39,879 nucleotides of DNA from positions 1 to 39,879 of the forward strand of contig JADMJD010000151.1 of the NCBI GenBank assembly GCA_018780805.1, given 5' to 3'. The stretch comes from Rubrivivax sp. Its GTDB lineage: Bacteria > Pseudomonadota > Gammaproteobacteria > Burkholderiales > Burkholderiaceae_C. Made by a program: the position numbers and the translations under genes. The notes below the pieces were generated by a model. It searched no databases, was not told the DNA's origin, and saw nothing but the letters and a program-made list of their open reading frames with translations. Positions 17,628 through 24,997 of the stretch are shown piece after piece; within the stretch, counting starts at the first letter, position 1; every line of letters begins with the position of its first letter.

Positions 17628-19118
17628 ATGGCCGTCGGCATGGCCATGTTCCTGGGCATCGACCTCGGCACCTCGGAGCTGAAAGCCCTGCTGCTGGACG
17701 AACGGCAGCAGATCGTGGCGGTCGTCGGCGAGCGGCTGTCGCTGCAGTCACCACAGCCGCTGTGGCGCGAACAACACCCTGCCGACTGGTGGGCCGCGCT
17801 CGACCGCGCGCTGCTGCGGCTGGCGGCCGAACAGCCGGCGGCCATGGCCGCGGTGCAGGCCATCGGCCTGTCGGGCCAGATGCACGGCGCGGTGCTGCTG
17901 GATGCCGAGGGCGAGGTGCTGCGCCCGGCCATCCTGTGGAACGACGGCCGCAGCACCGACGCCTGCAGCACGCTGGAAGCCGCGGTGCCGCACCTGCACG
18001 CCATCACCGGCAACCTGGCCATGCCGGGGTTCACCGCGCCCAAGCTGGGCTGGGTGCGTGCCCATGAACCGGCGGTGTTCGACCGTTTGCGCAGCGTGTT
18101 GCTGCCCAAGGACTGGCTGCGCTGGCGGCTCACGGGTGAACAGGTCAGTGAGATGTCCGACGCGTCCGGCACGCTGTGGCTGGATGTCGGCCGGCGCGCC
18201 TGGTCGGCAGAGGTGCTGGCCGCCACCGGCCTGGGCCTCGGGCACATGCCGCGGCTGGTGGAAGGCTGCGCCGTGTCCGGCCCCCTGAGCGCCGAACTGG
18301 CCCGCCGCTGGGGCCTGCCAACGGCCGTGCCGGTGGCAGGCGGCGGCGGCGACAACGCCGCCAGCGCGGTGGGCATCGGTGCCGTGCGGCCGGGCCAGGG
18401 TTTTGTGTCGCTGGGCACCTCGGGTGTGATCTTCCGCGTCACCGGCAGTTTCCAGCCCAACCCTGCGGCGGCGGTGCACAGCTTCTGCCATGCGCTGCCC
18501 GGCACCTGGCACCAGATGTCGGTGATGCTGAGTGCCGCGAGTGCGCTGCGCTGGGCTTGCGAGCTGCTGGGCGCCACCGACGAGGCCACGCTGCTGGCCC
18601 AGGTGGCCGCGCTGGACGAGGCCGGGCGCCGCAGCGCGCCGATCTTCCTGCCCTACCTGAACGGCGAACGCACACCGCACAACAACGCGCAGGCCCAGGG
18701 TGTGCTGTTTGGGCTGACGGCCCAGCATGGCGCGGCCCACATCGGCTTCGCGGTGATCGAGGGTGTGGCCTTCGGCCTGCGCGACGGCTGGGCCGCCTTG
18801 AACGTGGCGCCGGGCACGTCACCCCCGCTGTCGCTGGTGGGGGGTGGTGCGCGCAGTGCGCTGTGGGCGCAGCTGATCGCGTCGGTGCTGGGTGTGGACC
18901 TGGTCACCCACGACGGCGGTGAAGCCGGTGGCGCGCTGGGCGCGGCGCGCCTGGCGTGGCTGGCCATGGGCGGTGGGCTGGCCACCGTGTGCACAGCCCC
19001 GCCGCTGCGCCAGCACTTCCAGCCGCTGGCGGCGCAGGCGGCGCTGCATGAACCGCGTTACCAGCGCTTCCGCGCGTTGTACCCGGCGGTGCAGGGGCTG
19101 TACCCGAAGGCGGTCTGA
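17628..19118 (+). CDS. xylB: Xylulokinase (FGGY family)
   Basis: The protein has 496 residues from ATG 17628; ATG 17646 (MFLGIDLGTSELK) fits the E. coli N-terminus better and would give 490 residues. It is an FGGY kinase with the phosphate-1 motif GIDLGTS, the xylulokinase-specific GLSGQMHGAVLLD, ILWNDGRSTDAC, MPGFTAPKLGWVRAHEP and the adenosine motif GGGARSALWAQ. The similarity to E. coli XylB is strong along its whole length. It phosphorylates D-xylulose to xylulose-5-phosphate, completing the route from D-arabinitol or xylitol into the pentose phosphate pathway. It is coupled to the AraC gene (2-bp gap) and is the last intact gene of the operon. Confidence 0.93.
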   Translation: MAVGMAMFLGIDLGTSELKALLLDERQQIVAVVGERLSLQSPQPLWREQHPADWWAALDRALLRLAAEQPAAMAAVQAIGLSGQMHGAVLLDAEGEVLRPAILWNDGRSTDACSTLEAAVPHLHAITGNLAMPGFTAPKLGWVRAHEPAVFDRLRSVLLPKDWLRWRLTGEQVSEMSDASGTLWLDVGRRAWSAEVLAATGLGLGHMPRLVEGCAVSGPLSAELARRWGLPTAVPVAGGGGDNAASAVGIGAVRPGQGFVSLGTSGVIFRVTGSFQPNPAAAVHSFCHALPGTWHQMSVMLSAASALRWACELLGATDEATLLAQVAALDEAGRRSAPIFLPYLNGERTPHNNAQAQGVLFGLTAQHGAAHIGFAVIEGVAFGLRDGWAALNVAPGTSPPLSLVGGGARSALWAQLIASVLGVDLVTHDGGEAGGALGAARLAWLAMGGGLATVCTAPPLRQHFQPLAAQAALHEPRYQRFRALYPAVQGLYPKAV

Positions 19119-19122
19119 TCAA

Positions 19123-19293
19123 GGGCCGGTGCGGCCCAGCCTGACCACCATGCACCTGCCCACCGACGAGGTCTGGACGCGCGCGGGCGAGTACCTGGTG
19201 AACACGCTCAACGGCCTGCCGACGACCCCGCACTACGAGGTGGAGGCCACGCTGGTGGTGCGGGAGTCCACCGGCCCGGCGCCGGTGATCTGA
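19123..19293 (+). pseudogene. C-terminal remnant of a LacI-family regulator
   Basis: After the xylB stop, one frame reads about 56 residues to TGA 19291-19293. It matches the last part of a LacI regulator: RPSLTTMHLPTDEVWTRAGE, then a helix, then VEATLVVRESTGPAP, the classic LacI C-terminus. The DNA-binding domain and most of the ligand domain are absent; the upstream sequence is intact xylB. ATG 19150 could start a 47-residue peptide, but this looks like decay. The regulator may have been lost when the AraC gene took over, or the xylB region may have been joined here by recombination. Confidence 0.65.
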
Positions 19294-19302
19294 CAGCCGG
19301 GC

Positions 19303-20697
19303 TCAGGCCCAGGCCGGCGCGTCCTGCAAGGCCACCGGCCGCAGAAAGCGGTCCAGCGCTGCATCGCCCACCGAGGTGCTGAAGGGTTCGGTCGACGACG
19401 GCCAAGGCCCGCCATGCTGCTGGCCGGCAGAGACGGCCACACCCGTGGGCACACCGCCGAACAGCACACGTCCGGCGATGGCACGCGCCGCGCGCAGCAG
19501 CCGGCGGTTCGCGGGCGTGTCGTCGCCAGCGCCCCAGAGCGTGACGGTCAGGCTGCCGGCGATGGCGGCCAGCACCTGCTCCACTTCTTCCAGCGAGGCA
19601 CAACGCAGCACCAGCGCGGCGGGGCCGAAGACCTCGTGGCGCAGGGCCTCGTCGGCGACGAACTGCGCTACCGTCACCTGTGTCAGCACCGGCCGCGGCG
19701 CCAGGCCCACACCCGGCTCGTGCAGCAGCGCTTGTGCGCCCGCCGCATGCCAGGCCGCGGTGCCAGCGTCGAAGGCGCTGCGCATGCCGGCGGTCAGCAT
19801 CGCGTGCGGCTGCGCAGCACGCAGCGCGGTGGTCAGCGTGGCGATGAACCCATCGTTGATGGCCGTGCCGTCCCCACCATCCAGGAGCACCAGCACACCG
19901 GGGCTGGTGCAGAACTGCCCGCAACCCATGGTGATGGAGCCGGCCAGCGTCTGCGCCAGCGTGTCGTTCAAGGCTGGCGGCAGCGCAACGATGGGGTTGA
20001 TCGAACCCAGCTCGCCGTAGAACGGGATCGGCCGCGGCCGCGCGCGCGCTTCGGCCTGCAGCGCCGCACCACCGCGTGTGGAGCCGGTGAAGGCGCAGGC
20101 CGCGATGGCGGGTTCACGGATCAGTGCCAGGCCTTCGTCCACACCGCCTTGCACCAGGCCGATCAGCCCGGCCGGCAGGCCTTGTTGCGCCAGCACCTGC
20201 TGGATCAGCTCGAACGTGCGCAGCGTCAGCTGCGGGTGGCCGGGGTGGCCTTTGACCACCACGCTGCAGCCGGCCGCCAGCGCGGATGCCGTGTCGCCCC
20301 CCAGCACGCTGAAGGCAAACGGGAAGTTGCTGGCGCTGAACATCGCCACCGGGCCCAGCGGCACGCGCACACGCCGCAGCGCCGGGTGGCCGGTGGGTGG
20401 CGGGCCGGCCACGGCGGGGTCGTCCACCGCCTGGAATGGGATGCCGCGTTCGGCGATGTCGGCAAAACGCCGCAGCTGGAAGGCGGTGCGGTCCAGTTCG
20501 CCGTTCAGGCGCGCCGGGCCCAGGTGGGTTTCGTCGTCGGCCAGCGGCACCAGGGTCTCGCGTTGTGCTTCCAGCGCGGCGGCCAGGGCGCGCAGCAGCA
20601 TGGCGCGCTGCGCGCCGCTGCTGTCCTGCCAGGTTTCGAACGCCGATGCCGCCTGGCTCGCGGCTTGTTGGGCGATGTTCATGGCGGCCTTCATCAT
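19303..20697 (-). CDS. Aldehyde dehydrogenase, 2-oxoglutarate semialdehyde dehydrogenase-like (short N-terminus)
   Basis: The protein has 464 residues. The ATG at 20697 overlaps the stop of the upstream receptor gene (ATGA), so translation is coupled. It belongs to the NADP-type ketoglutarate semialdehyde dehydrogenase group: GPVAMFSASNFPFAFSVLGG, FTGSTRGGAAL, catalytic Glu in FYGELGSINP, catalytic Cys in GCGQFCTSPG, and the ending RFLRPVALQD. Compared with usual 500-525-residue members it lacks about 50 N-terminal residues (the GEMLIG-type strand pair); the upstream sequence in frame is only the shadow of the receptor gene. Expected role: oxidation of 2-oxoglutarate semialdehyde (or glycolaldehyde) at the end of a pentonate pathway. 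Confidence 0.87.
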   Translation of the reverse strand: MMKAAMNIAQQAASQAASAFETWQDSSGAQRAMLLRALAAALEAQRETLVPLADDETHLGPARLNGELDRTAFQLRRFADIAERGIPFQAVDDPAVAGPPPTGHPALRRVRVPLGPVAMFSASNFPFAFSVLGGDTASALAAGCSVVVKGHPGHPQLTLRTFELIQQVLAQQGLPAGLIGLVQGGVDEGLALIREPAIAACAFTGSTRGGAALQAEARARPRPIPFYGELGSINPIVALPPALNDTLAQTLAGSITMGCGQFCTSPGVLVLLDGGDGTAINDGFIATLTTALRAAQPHAMLTAGMRSAFDAGTAAWHAAGAQALLHEPGVGLAPRPVLTQVTVAQFVADEALRHEVFGPAALVLRCASLEEVEQVLAAIAGSLTVTLWGAGDDTPANRRLLRAARAIAGRVLFGGVPTGVAVSAGQQHGGPWPSSTEPFSTSVGDAALDRFLRPVALQDAPAWA

Positions 20698-21692
20698 CAG
20701 TTGACGGTCGCGCCGGACTTCTTCACCAGCGCCGCCCAGCGCGGGATCTCCTTGGCCATCAGCGCGGCCAGGTCGGCCGGTGAGCCGCCCACCACCTCCA
20801 TGCCCAGGCCGACGAGTTTGTCGCGCACCTCGGGTTGTTTCAGCGCGCTGGCGATCTCGGCCGCCAGGCGGTCGACGATGGCCTTGGGCGTGCCCTTGGG
20901 CGCGTACACGGCCTGCCACGAGAACATCTCGAAACCCGGCACCCCGGCTTCGATCATCGTCGGCGTGTTGGGCTGCAGCGGCAGGCGCTTGGCGGTGGTC
21001 ACGGCCAGCAGCTTGAGCTTGCCGGCCTGCATCAGCGGCAGCGCGGCGGTGAGCTGGTCGAACATGAAGGTGACGTTGCCGGCCGACACGTCGATCATCG
21101 CCGGCGGTGTGCCCTTGTAGGCGATGTGTGTCAGCGGCACGCTGATCAGGTCGGCAAACATCTCGCCCGCCAGGTGGGTGGAGGTGCCGGCGCCGCTGGA
21201 GGCAAAGGTGCGGCGCTTTTCGTCCTTCTTCAGCAGCGCGACCAGCTCGGCCACGCTGTTGACGCCGAGGTTGGGATCGACCAGCAGCACGTTGGGCAAA
21301 AAGGCGACCAGCGAGACCGGCTCGAAATCCTTCACCGGGTCGTAGGGCAGGTTCTTGTACAGGCCGGCGTTGATGGCGTGTGTGCTGATGGTGCCGCCCA
21401 TCAGCGTGTAGCCGTCGGCGGGGGACTTGGCCACGTGCGTGGCGCCGATGCCGCCGCCGGTGCCGGCGCGGTTCTCGACGACGACGGTCTGTTTCAGCTG
21501 CTCCTGCAGCTTGGCGGCGATGGTGCGGCCGATCACGTCGGTGCTGCCGCCGGCGGTGAAGGGCACGACGTAGGTGATGGGCTTGCCGGCGGGCCAGGCG
21601 GGGTCGGCGGCGCTGGCGAAGCCGGGCACGGCAGTGGCGATGGCGCCCAGGCCGAGATGGCCCAGAACTTGGCGGCGGGTGGGGGTGGTCAT
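20697..21692 (-). CDS. Tripartite tricarboxylate transporter (Bug-family) substrate-binding receptor
   Basis: The protein has 331 residues. The N-terminus TTPTRRQVLGHLGLGAIATA has a twin-arginine-like RRQVLGH start, with cleavage predicted after FASA, so it is periplasmic. The Bug family signature is clear: PITYVVPFTAGGSTDVIGRT, VVVENRAGTGGGIGATHVAK and ADGYTLMGGTISTHA. Such receptors bind carboxylates for TctAB-type transporters, but no membrane subunits are encoded here. It is therefore an orphan receptor serving a distant transporter or acting as a sensor. It sits between the RraA-like gene and the aldehyde dehydrogenase, so a sugar acid such as arabonate or xylonate is a plausible ligand. 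Confidence 0.9.
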   Translation of the reverse strand: MTTPTRRQVLGHLGLGAIATAVPGFASAADPAWPAGKPITYVVPFTAGGSTDVIGRTIAAKLQEQLKQTVVVENRAGTGGGIGATHVAKSPADGYTLMGGTISTHAINAGLYKNLPYDPVKDFEPVSLVAFLPNVLLVDPNLGVNSVAELVALLKKDEKRRTFASSGAGTSTHLAGEMFADLISVPLTHIAYKGTPPAMIDVSAGNVTFMFDQLTAALPLMQAGKLKLLAVTTAKRLPLQPNTPTMIEAGVPGFEMFSWQAVYAPKGTPKAIVDRLAAEIASALKQPEVRDKLVGLGMEVVGGSPADLAALMAKEIPRWAALVKKSGATVN

Positions 21693-21713
21693 GGTCTTGT
21701 CTCCAGGGGTTGT

Positions 21714-21750
21714 TTCAACGGTTGTGTTCAGCGTGTGTGTTCAACGGTTG
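21714..21750. repeat. Short direct duplication around the RraA-like gene's stop codon
   Basis: TTCAACGGTTG occurs at 21714-21724 and again at 21740-21750, with starts 26 bp apart. On the minus strand the second copy contains the stop codon of the RraA-like gene. It looks like a small tandem duplication in the spacer before the receptor gene. Confidence 0.5.
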
Positions 21751-22451
21751 CGGGCGGCGCGCCACGCGGCAAAGTCGGTGCGGCTCTGTTCTTCGGTCGG
21801 CGGGTACAGGCCCAGGATGGAGCGGCCGGCCAGCACCTGTTCGGTGACGAAGTCTTCGAAGGCCGTCATCTCCACCGCCTCGGCGGCGACCTCGTCGGCG
21901 ATGCCGGCCGGGATCACGATCACACCTTCTGCATCGCCGACGACGATGTCACCCGGCCACACCGCCACGTCACCGCAGCCGATGGGCACATTGATGTCCA
22001 GCGCCTGGTGCAGCGTCAGGTTGGTCGGTGCGCTGGGGCGCGAGTGGTAGGCCGGGATGCTCAGGCGGGCGATCTCGGGGCTGTCGCGGAAACCGCCGTC
22101 GGTCACCACACCGGCCACACCACGCACCATCAGCCGGCTCACCAGGATGCTGCCGGCCGACGCGGCGCGGGCGTCCTTGCGGCTGTCCATCAGCAGCACG
22201 GCGCCGGGCGGGCATTGTTCGACGGCCTGCCGCTGCGGGTGCTGGCGGTCCTGGAACACGGCGATGGTGTTCAGGTCCTCGCGCGCCGGGATGTAGCGCA
22301 GCGTGAAGGCCGGCCCCACCATGTTGGGCAGGCCGGGGTTGAGCGGGCGCACGTCCTGGATGAACTGGTTCTTCAGTCCGCGCTTGAAGAGCGCGGTGCA
22401 GAGCGTGGCGGTGCTGACGGTCATCAGCTGCTGTTGGGTGGTGGGGTTCAT
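21741..22451 (-). CDS. RraA / HMG-CHA aldolase-fold protein of a sugar-acid operon
   Basis: The protein has 236 residues. I chose the ATG at 22451 (MNPTTQQQLMTVSTATLCTA) because the frame upstream of it overlaps the dehydratase gene. It has the RraA fold: VGPAFTLRYIP, VTDGGFRDSPE and CGDVAVWPGDIVVGDAEGVI. The RD-x2-E pattern (RDSPE) is what the metal-dependent HMG/CHA aldolases have, so this is more likely an enzyme than an RNase E inhibitor. It lies 37 bp after the pentonate dehydratase. Possible jobs are cleavage of 2-keto-3-deoxypentonate to pyruvate and glycolaldehyde, its dehydration, or decarboxylation of an oxo-acid. It resembles LigK/PmdF only in fold. Confidence 0.85.
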   Translation of the reverse strand: MNPTTQQQLMTVSTATLCTALFKRGLKNQFIQDVRPLNPGLPNMVGPAFTLRYIPAREDLNTIAVFQDRQHPQRQAVEQCPPGAVLLMDSRKDARAASAGSILVSRLMVRGVAGVVTDGGFRDSPEIARLSIPAYHSRPSAPTNLTLHQALDINVPIGCGDVAVWPGDIVVGDAEGVIVIPAGIADEVAAEAVEMTAFEDFVTEQVLAGRSILGLYPPTEEQSRTDFAAWRAARNR

Positions 22452-22488
22452 CGCAGGGCTTTCAGAAGATGTCGGGTTCGGGCAGGAA

Positions 22489-24231
22489 TCAGTAGATGTC
22501 GGGTTCCCCGACACGGGCCCCGAACGTGGTTTCCAGGAAGTCGAAGTCGCAGCCCTCGTGGGCCTGTTTGATGTGGCGGCCGAACATCCAGCCGTAACCC
22601 CGCTCGTAGCGCGGCGGCGGCGGTGTCCAGGCGGCGCGGCGGGCGGCGAGTTCGTCGTCACTCACCTGCAGGTGGATCGTGCGGGCCGGCACGTCCACGG
22701 TGATGCGGTCGCCGGTCTGCACCAGCGCCAGCGGCCCTCCGATGGCGGCTTCGGGCGAACAGTGCAGCAGGCAGCCGCCGTAGCTGGTGCCGCTCATGCG
22801 CGCATCCGACAGGCGCAGCATGTCCTTCACACCCGCCTTCAGGAGTTTGGTCGGGATCGGCAACATGCCCCATTCCGGCATGCCGGCGCCCAGCGGGCCG
22901 GCGTAACGCAGCACCAGGATGTCGTCGCCGGTCACGTCCAGCTCTGGGTCGTCCACCGCGGCCTTGAGCGCCGGGTAGTTGTCGAACACCAGCGCGCGGC
23001 CGGTGTGCTGCAGCAAATGCGGCGCGCAGGCGCTGGGTTTGATCACCACGCCGTCGGGCGCCAGGTTGCCGCGCAGCACGGCGAGTGCACCTTCGGCGTA
23101 GATCGGGTTGGCCAGCGGGCGGATCACATCGTCCTGGTAGACCTCGGCGCCGGCGATGTTCTCGCCCAGCGTGCGGCCGTTCACCGTCAGCGCCTCGGGC
23201 TGCAGGTGCACGCGGATGCGCTCCAGCAGCGCCGGCAGGCCGCCGGCGTAGAAAAAGTCCTCCATCAGGTAGCGGTCGCCGCTGGGCCGGATGTTGGCGA
23301 TCACCGGCACCTGGCGGCTGGCGGCGTCGAAGTCGTCCAGCGTCACCGGGTGACCGGCTCGGCGCGACATGCCGATCAAGTGGATGATGGCGTTGGTGCT
23401 GCAACCCATGGCCATCGCACAGGCGATGCCGTTCTCGAAATTCGCGCGGCTCAGCAGACGGGACGGCGTCAGGTCTTCCCAGACCATCTCGACGATGCGG
23501 CGGCCGCATTCGGCGCTCATGCGCACATGGTTGGCGTCGGCGGCCGGGATGCTGCTGGCACCGGGCAGCGTGAAGCCGATGGCCTCGGCGATGCCCATCA
23601 TCGTCGCGGCGGTGCCCATGGTCATGCAGGTGCCGTGGCTGCGGGCGATGCCGGCTTCCATCTCCTGCCAGGCCTGGTCACTCAGGCGGCCGGCGCGGCG
23701 TTCATCCCAGTACTTGAAGGCGTCCGAGCCCGAGCCCAGCACCTGGCCGCGCCAGTTGCCGCGCAGCATCGGCCCGGCCGGCAGGTAGATGAAGGGCAGG
23801 CCGGCGCTGAGCGCGCCCATCGTCAGGCCGGGCGTGGTCTTGTCGCAGCCGCCCATCAGCACCGCGCCGTCCACCGGGTGGCTGCGCAGCAGCTCTTCGG
23901 TCTCCATCGCCAGGAAGTTGCGGTAGAGCATCGTGGTGGGTTTCACCATCGATTCGCTCAGGCTGATGGCGGGCAGTTCCAGCGGAAAGCCCCCCGCCTG
24001 CAGCACGCCGCGTTTGACGTCGTCCACGCGCTGCTTGAAGTGGCTGTGGCACTGGTTGGCGTCGCTCCAGGTGTTGACGATGGCGATCACGGGTTTGCCC
24101 ACCCAATCGGTGGGCGCATAACCCATCTGCATCACACGCGAGCGGTGGCCGAAGCTGCGGAAATCGTCGGGGGCGAACCAGCGCGCGCTGCGCAGCCCGG
24201 CTGCCGTCTTGCGGGGGTGAGGTGTCTCCAT
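22489..24231 (-). CDS. IlvD/Edd-family sugar-acid dehydratase, L-arabinonate dehydratase-like
   Basis: The protein has 580 residues, the length of pentonate dehydratases. The three iron-sulfur cysteines are visible: Cys61 (DANQCHSHF), Cys129 (MGGCDKTTPG, with Lys131 the likely carbamylated Mg ligand) and Cys202 (HGTCMTMGTA). The catalytic serine lies in SDARMSGTSYGG. The family removes water from C2-C3 of aldonic acids; this subgroup is best known for L-arabinonate and D-xylonate, giving 2-keto-3-deoxypentonate. It is the first gene of a four-gene minus-strand operon, with the RraA-like protein, Bug receptor and aldehyde dehydrogenase following. It is divergent from a GntR regulator. Confidence 0.9.
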   Translation of the reverse strand: METPHPRKTAAGLRSARWFAPDDFRSFGHRSRVMQMGYAPTDWVGKPVIAIVNTWSDANQCHSHFKQRVDDVKRGVLQAGGFPLELPAISLSESMVKPTTMLYRNFLAMETEELLRSHPVDGAVLMGGCDKTTPGLTMGALSAGLPFIYLPAGPMLRGNWRGQVLGSGSDAFKYWDERRAGRLSDQAWQEMEAGIARSHGTCMTMGTAATMMGIAEAIGFTLPGASSIPAADANHVRMSAECGRRIVEMVWEDLTPSRLLSRANFENGIACAMAMGCSTNAIIHLIGMSRRAGHPVTLDDFDAASRQVPVIANIRPSGDRYLMEDFFYAGGLPALLERIRVHLQPEALTVNGRTLGENIAGAEVYQDDVIRPLANPIYAEGALAVLRGNLAPDGVVIKPSACAPHLLQHTGRALVFDNYPALKAAVDDPELDVTGDDILVLRYAGPLGAGMPEWGMLPIPTKLLKAGVKDMLRLSDARMSGTSYGGCLLHCSPEAAIGGPLALVQTGDRITVDVPARTIHLQVSDDELAARRAAWTPPPPRYERGYGWMFGRHIKQAHEGCDFDFLETTFGARVGEPDIY

Positions 24232-24237
24232 CCTCGG

Positions 24238-24266
24238 AGTAAAGCACTAATACATTAGTACGTCAA
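24238..24266 (-). promoter_or_regulatory. Candidate sigma-70 promoter of the sugar-acid operon
   Basis: On the minus strand TTGACG (24266-24261) and TTTACT (24243-24238) are separated by exactly 17 bp. The 14-bp palindrome lies entirely in that spacer. The -10 hexamer ends 6 bp before the dehydratase ATG, so the message would have little or no leader. The -10 box is only a 4/6 match. Confidence 0.45.
24246..24259. promoter_or_regulatory. 14-bp palindrome, candidate GntR operator
   Basis: ACTAAT-AC-ATTAGT is a perfect 6-bp inverted repeat with a 2-bp centre, AT-rich in GC-rich DNA. It lies between the divergent dehydratase and GntR/FCD genes. Size and symmetry fit FadR-subfamily operators. 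Binding here would block the candidate promoter of the dehydratase operon and, on the other side, the GntR gene's own promoter. Confidence 0.6.
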
Positions 24267-24292
24267 TGCGGGCCGATCCTAGAATGCCGCCG

Positions 24293-24997
24293 ATGGATGT
24301 GTTGCAGAAGATCCCCCGGCTGAAGCTGGACCGCTCGCGCCAGACCGCGCCGCAGGTCTTCGAGGCGCTGCGCGAGCTCATCGTCTCGGTGGTGCTGGAG
24401 CCCGGCACCGTGCTGCCGCGGGCCGAGCTGGCGGCGCATTACGGCATCAGCCAGACGCCGATCCGCGATGCGCTGATGCGCCTGGGCGAAGACGGCCTGG
24501 TGGACATCTTTCCGCAGCACGCCACCGTGGTCAGCCGCATCGACACCACGGCCGCGCTGCAGGCGCACACGCTGCGCCGCGCGATCGAGCTGGAGATCCT
24601 GCACACGCTGTGCGCCTTGCCGCCCGACCTGCTGGCTGCGCTGGTGCAGCGCATGCAGACCCATGTGCGGCGCCAGCGCGAGGCGCTGGAGCCGCTGGAC
24701 CTGCCGGCGTTGTCGCTCGCCGACCAGGCCTTCCACCGCGAGATGTATGACGCCGCCGGCCTGGGCCCGCTGTGGCACCTGGTGCGCCAGCGCAGCGGCC
24801 ACGTGGACCGGCTGCGGCGCCTGAACCTGCCGGCCAAGGGCAAAGCCCAGGCCATCGTGCGCGACCACGCTGCGATCCTGGCCGCGCTGGCCAAAGGTGA
24901 TGCGCCCGCGGCGCAGCAGGCGCTGCGCCAGCACCTAGCGGGCACGCTGTCGTTTGTCAGCGAGATCGTGCAGCGGTATCCGGCGTGGACGGTGTGA
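24293..24997 (+). CDS. GntR-family regulator, FadR/FCD subfamily
   Basis: The protein has 234 residues from ATG 24293; an in-frame ATG at 24266 would add 9. I prefer 24293 because a TAGAAT -10-like box lies at 24280-24285 and neither start has a clear ribosome-binding site. The N-terminal winged helix occupies residues about 15-70 (QVFEALRELIVSVVLEPGTV, LAAHYGISQTPIRDALMRLG). The C-terminal all-helical FCD ligand domain contains the metal-site histidines in FHREMYDAAG and the late HL motif. It is divergent from the pentonate dehydratase operon, so it is probably its repressor with a sugar acid or keto-deoxy acid as effector. Its 3' end overlaps the convergent AraC gene by 41 bp. Confidence 0.88.
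   Translation: MDVLQKIPRLKLDRSRQTAPQVFEALRELIVSVVLEPGTVLPRAELAAHYGISQTPIRDALMRLGEDGLVDIFPQHATVVSRIDTTAALQAHTLRRAIELEILHTLCALPPDLLAALVQRMQTHVRRQREALEPLDLPALSLADQAFHREMYDAAGLGPLWHLVRQRSGHVDRLRRLNLPAKGKAQAIVRDHAAILAALAKGDAPAAQQALRQHLAGTLSFVSEIVQRYPAWTV

Noticed and set aside
20698-20919. N-terminal extension of the aldehyde dehydrogenase to an upstream start
   Set aside because: The extra 74 residues are Arg/Gly-rich and fully overlap the receptor gene in another frame; they do not resemble the missing N-terminus.
21741-22451. RraA-like protein as a true regulator of ribonuclease activity
   Set aside because: It keeps the RD-x2-E motif of the aldolase branch and sits in a catabolic operon, so an enzymatic role is more likely.
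22303-24258. A 651-codon plus-strand frame opposite the dehydratase
   Set aside because: It is antisense to an IlvD/Edd enzyme with all iron-sulfur cysteines and has no domain of its own.
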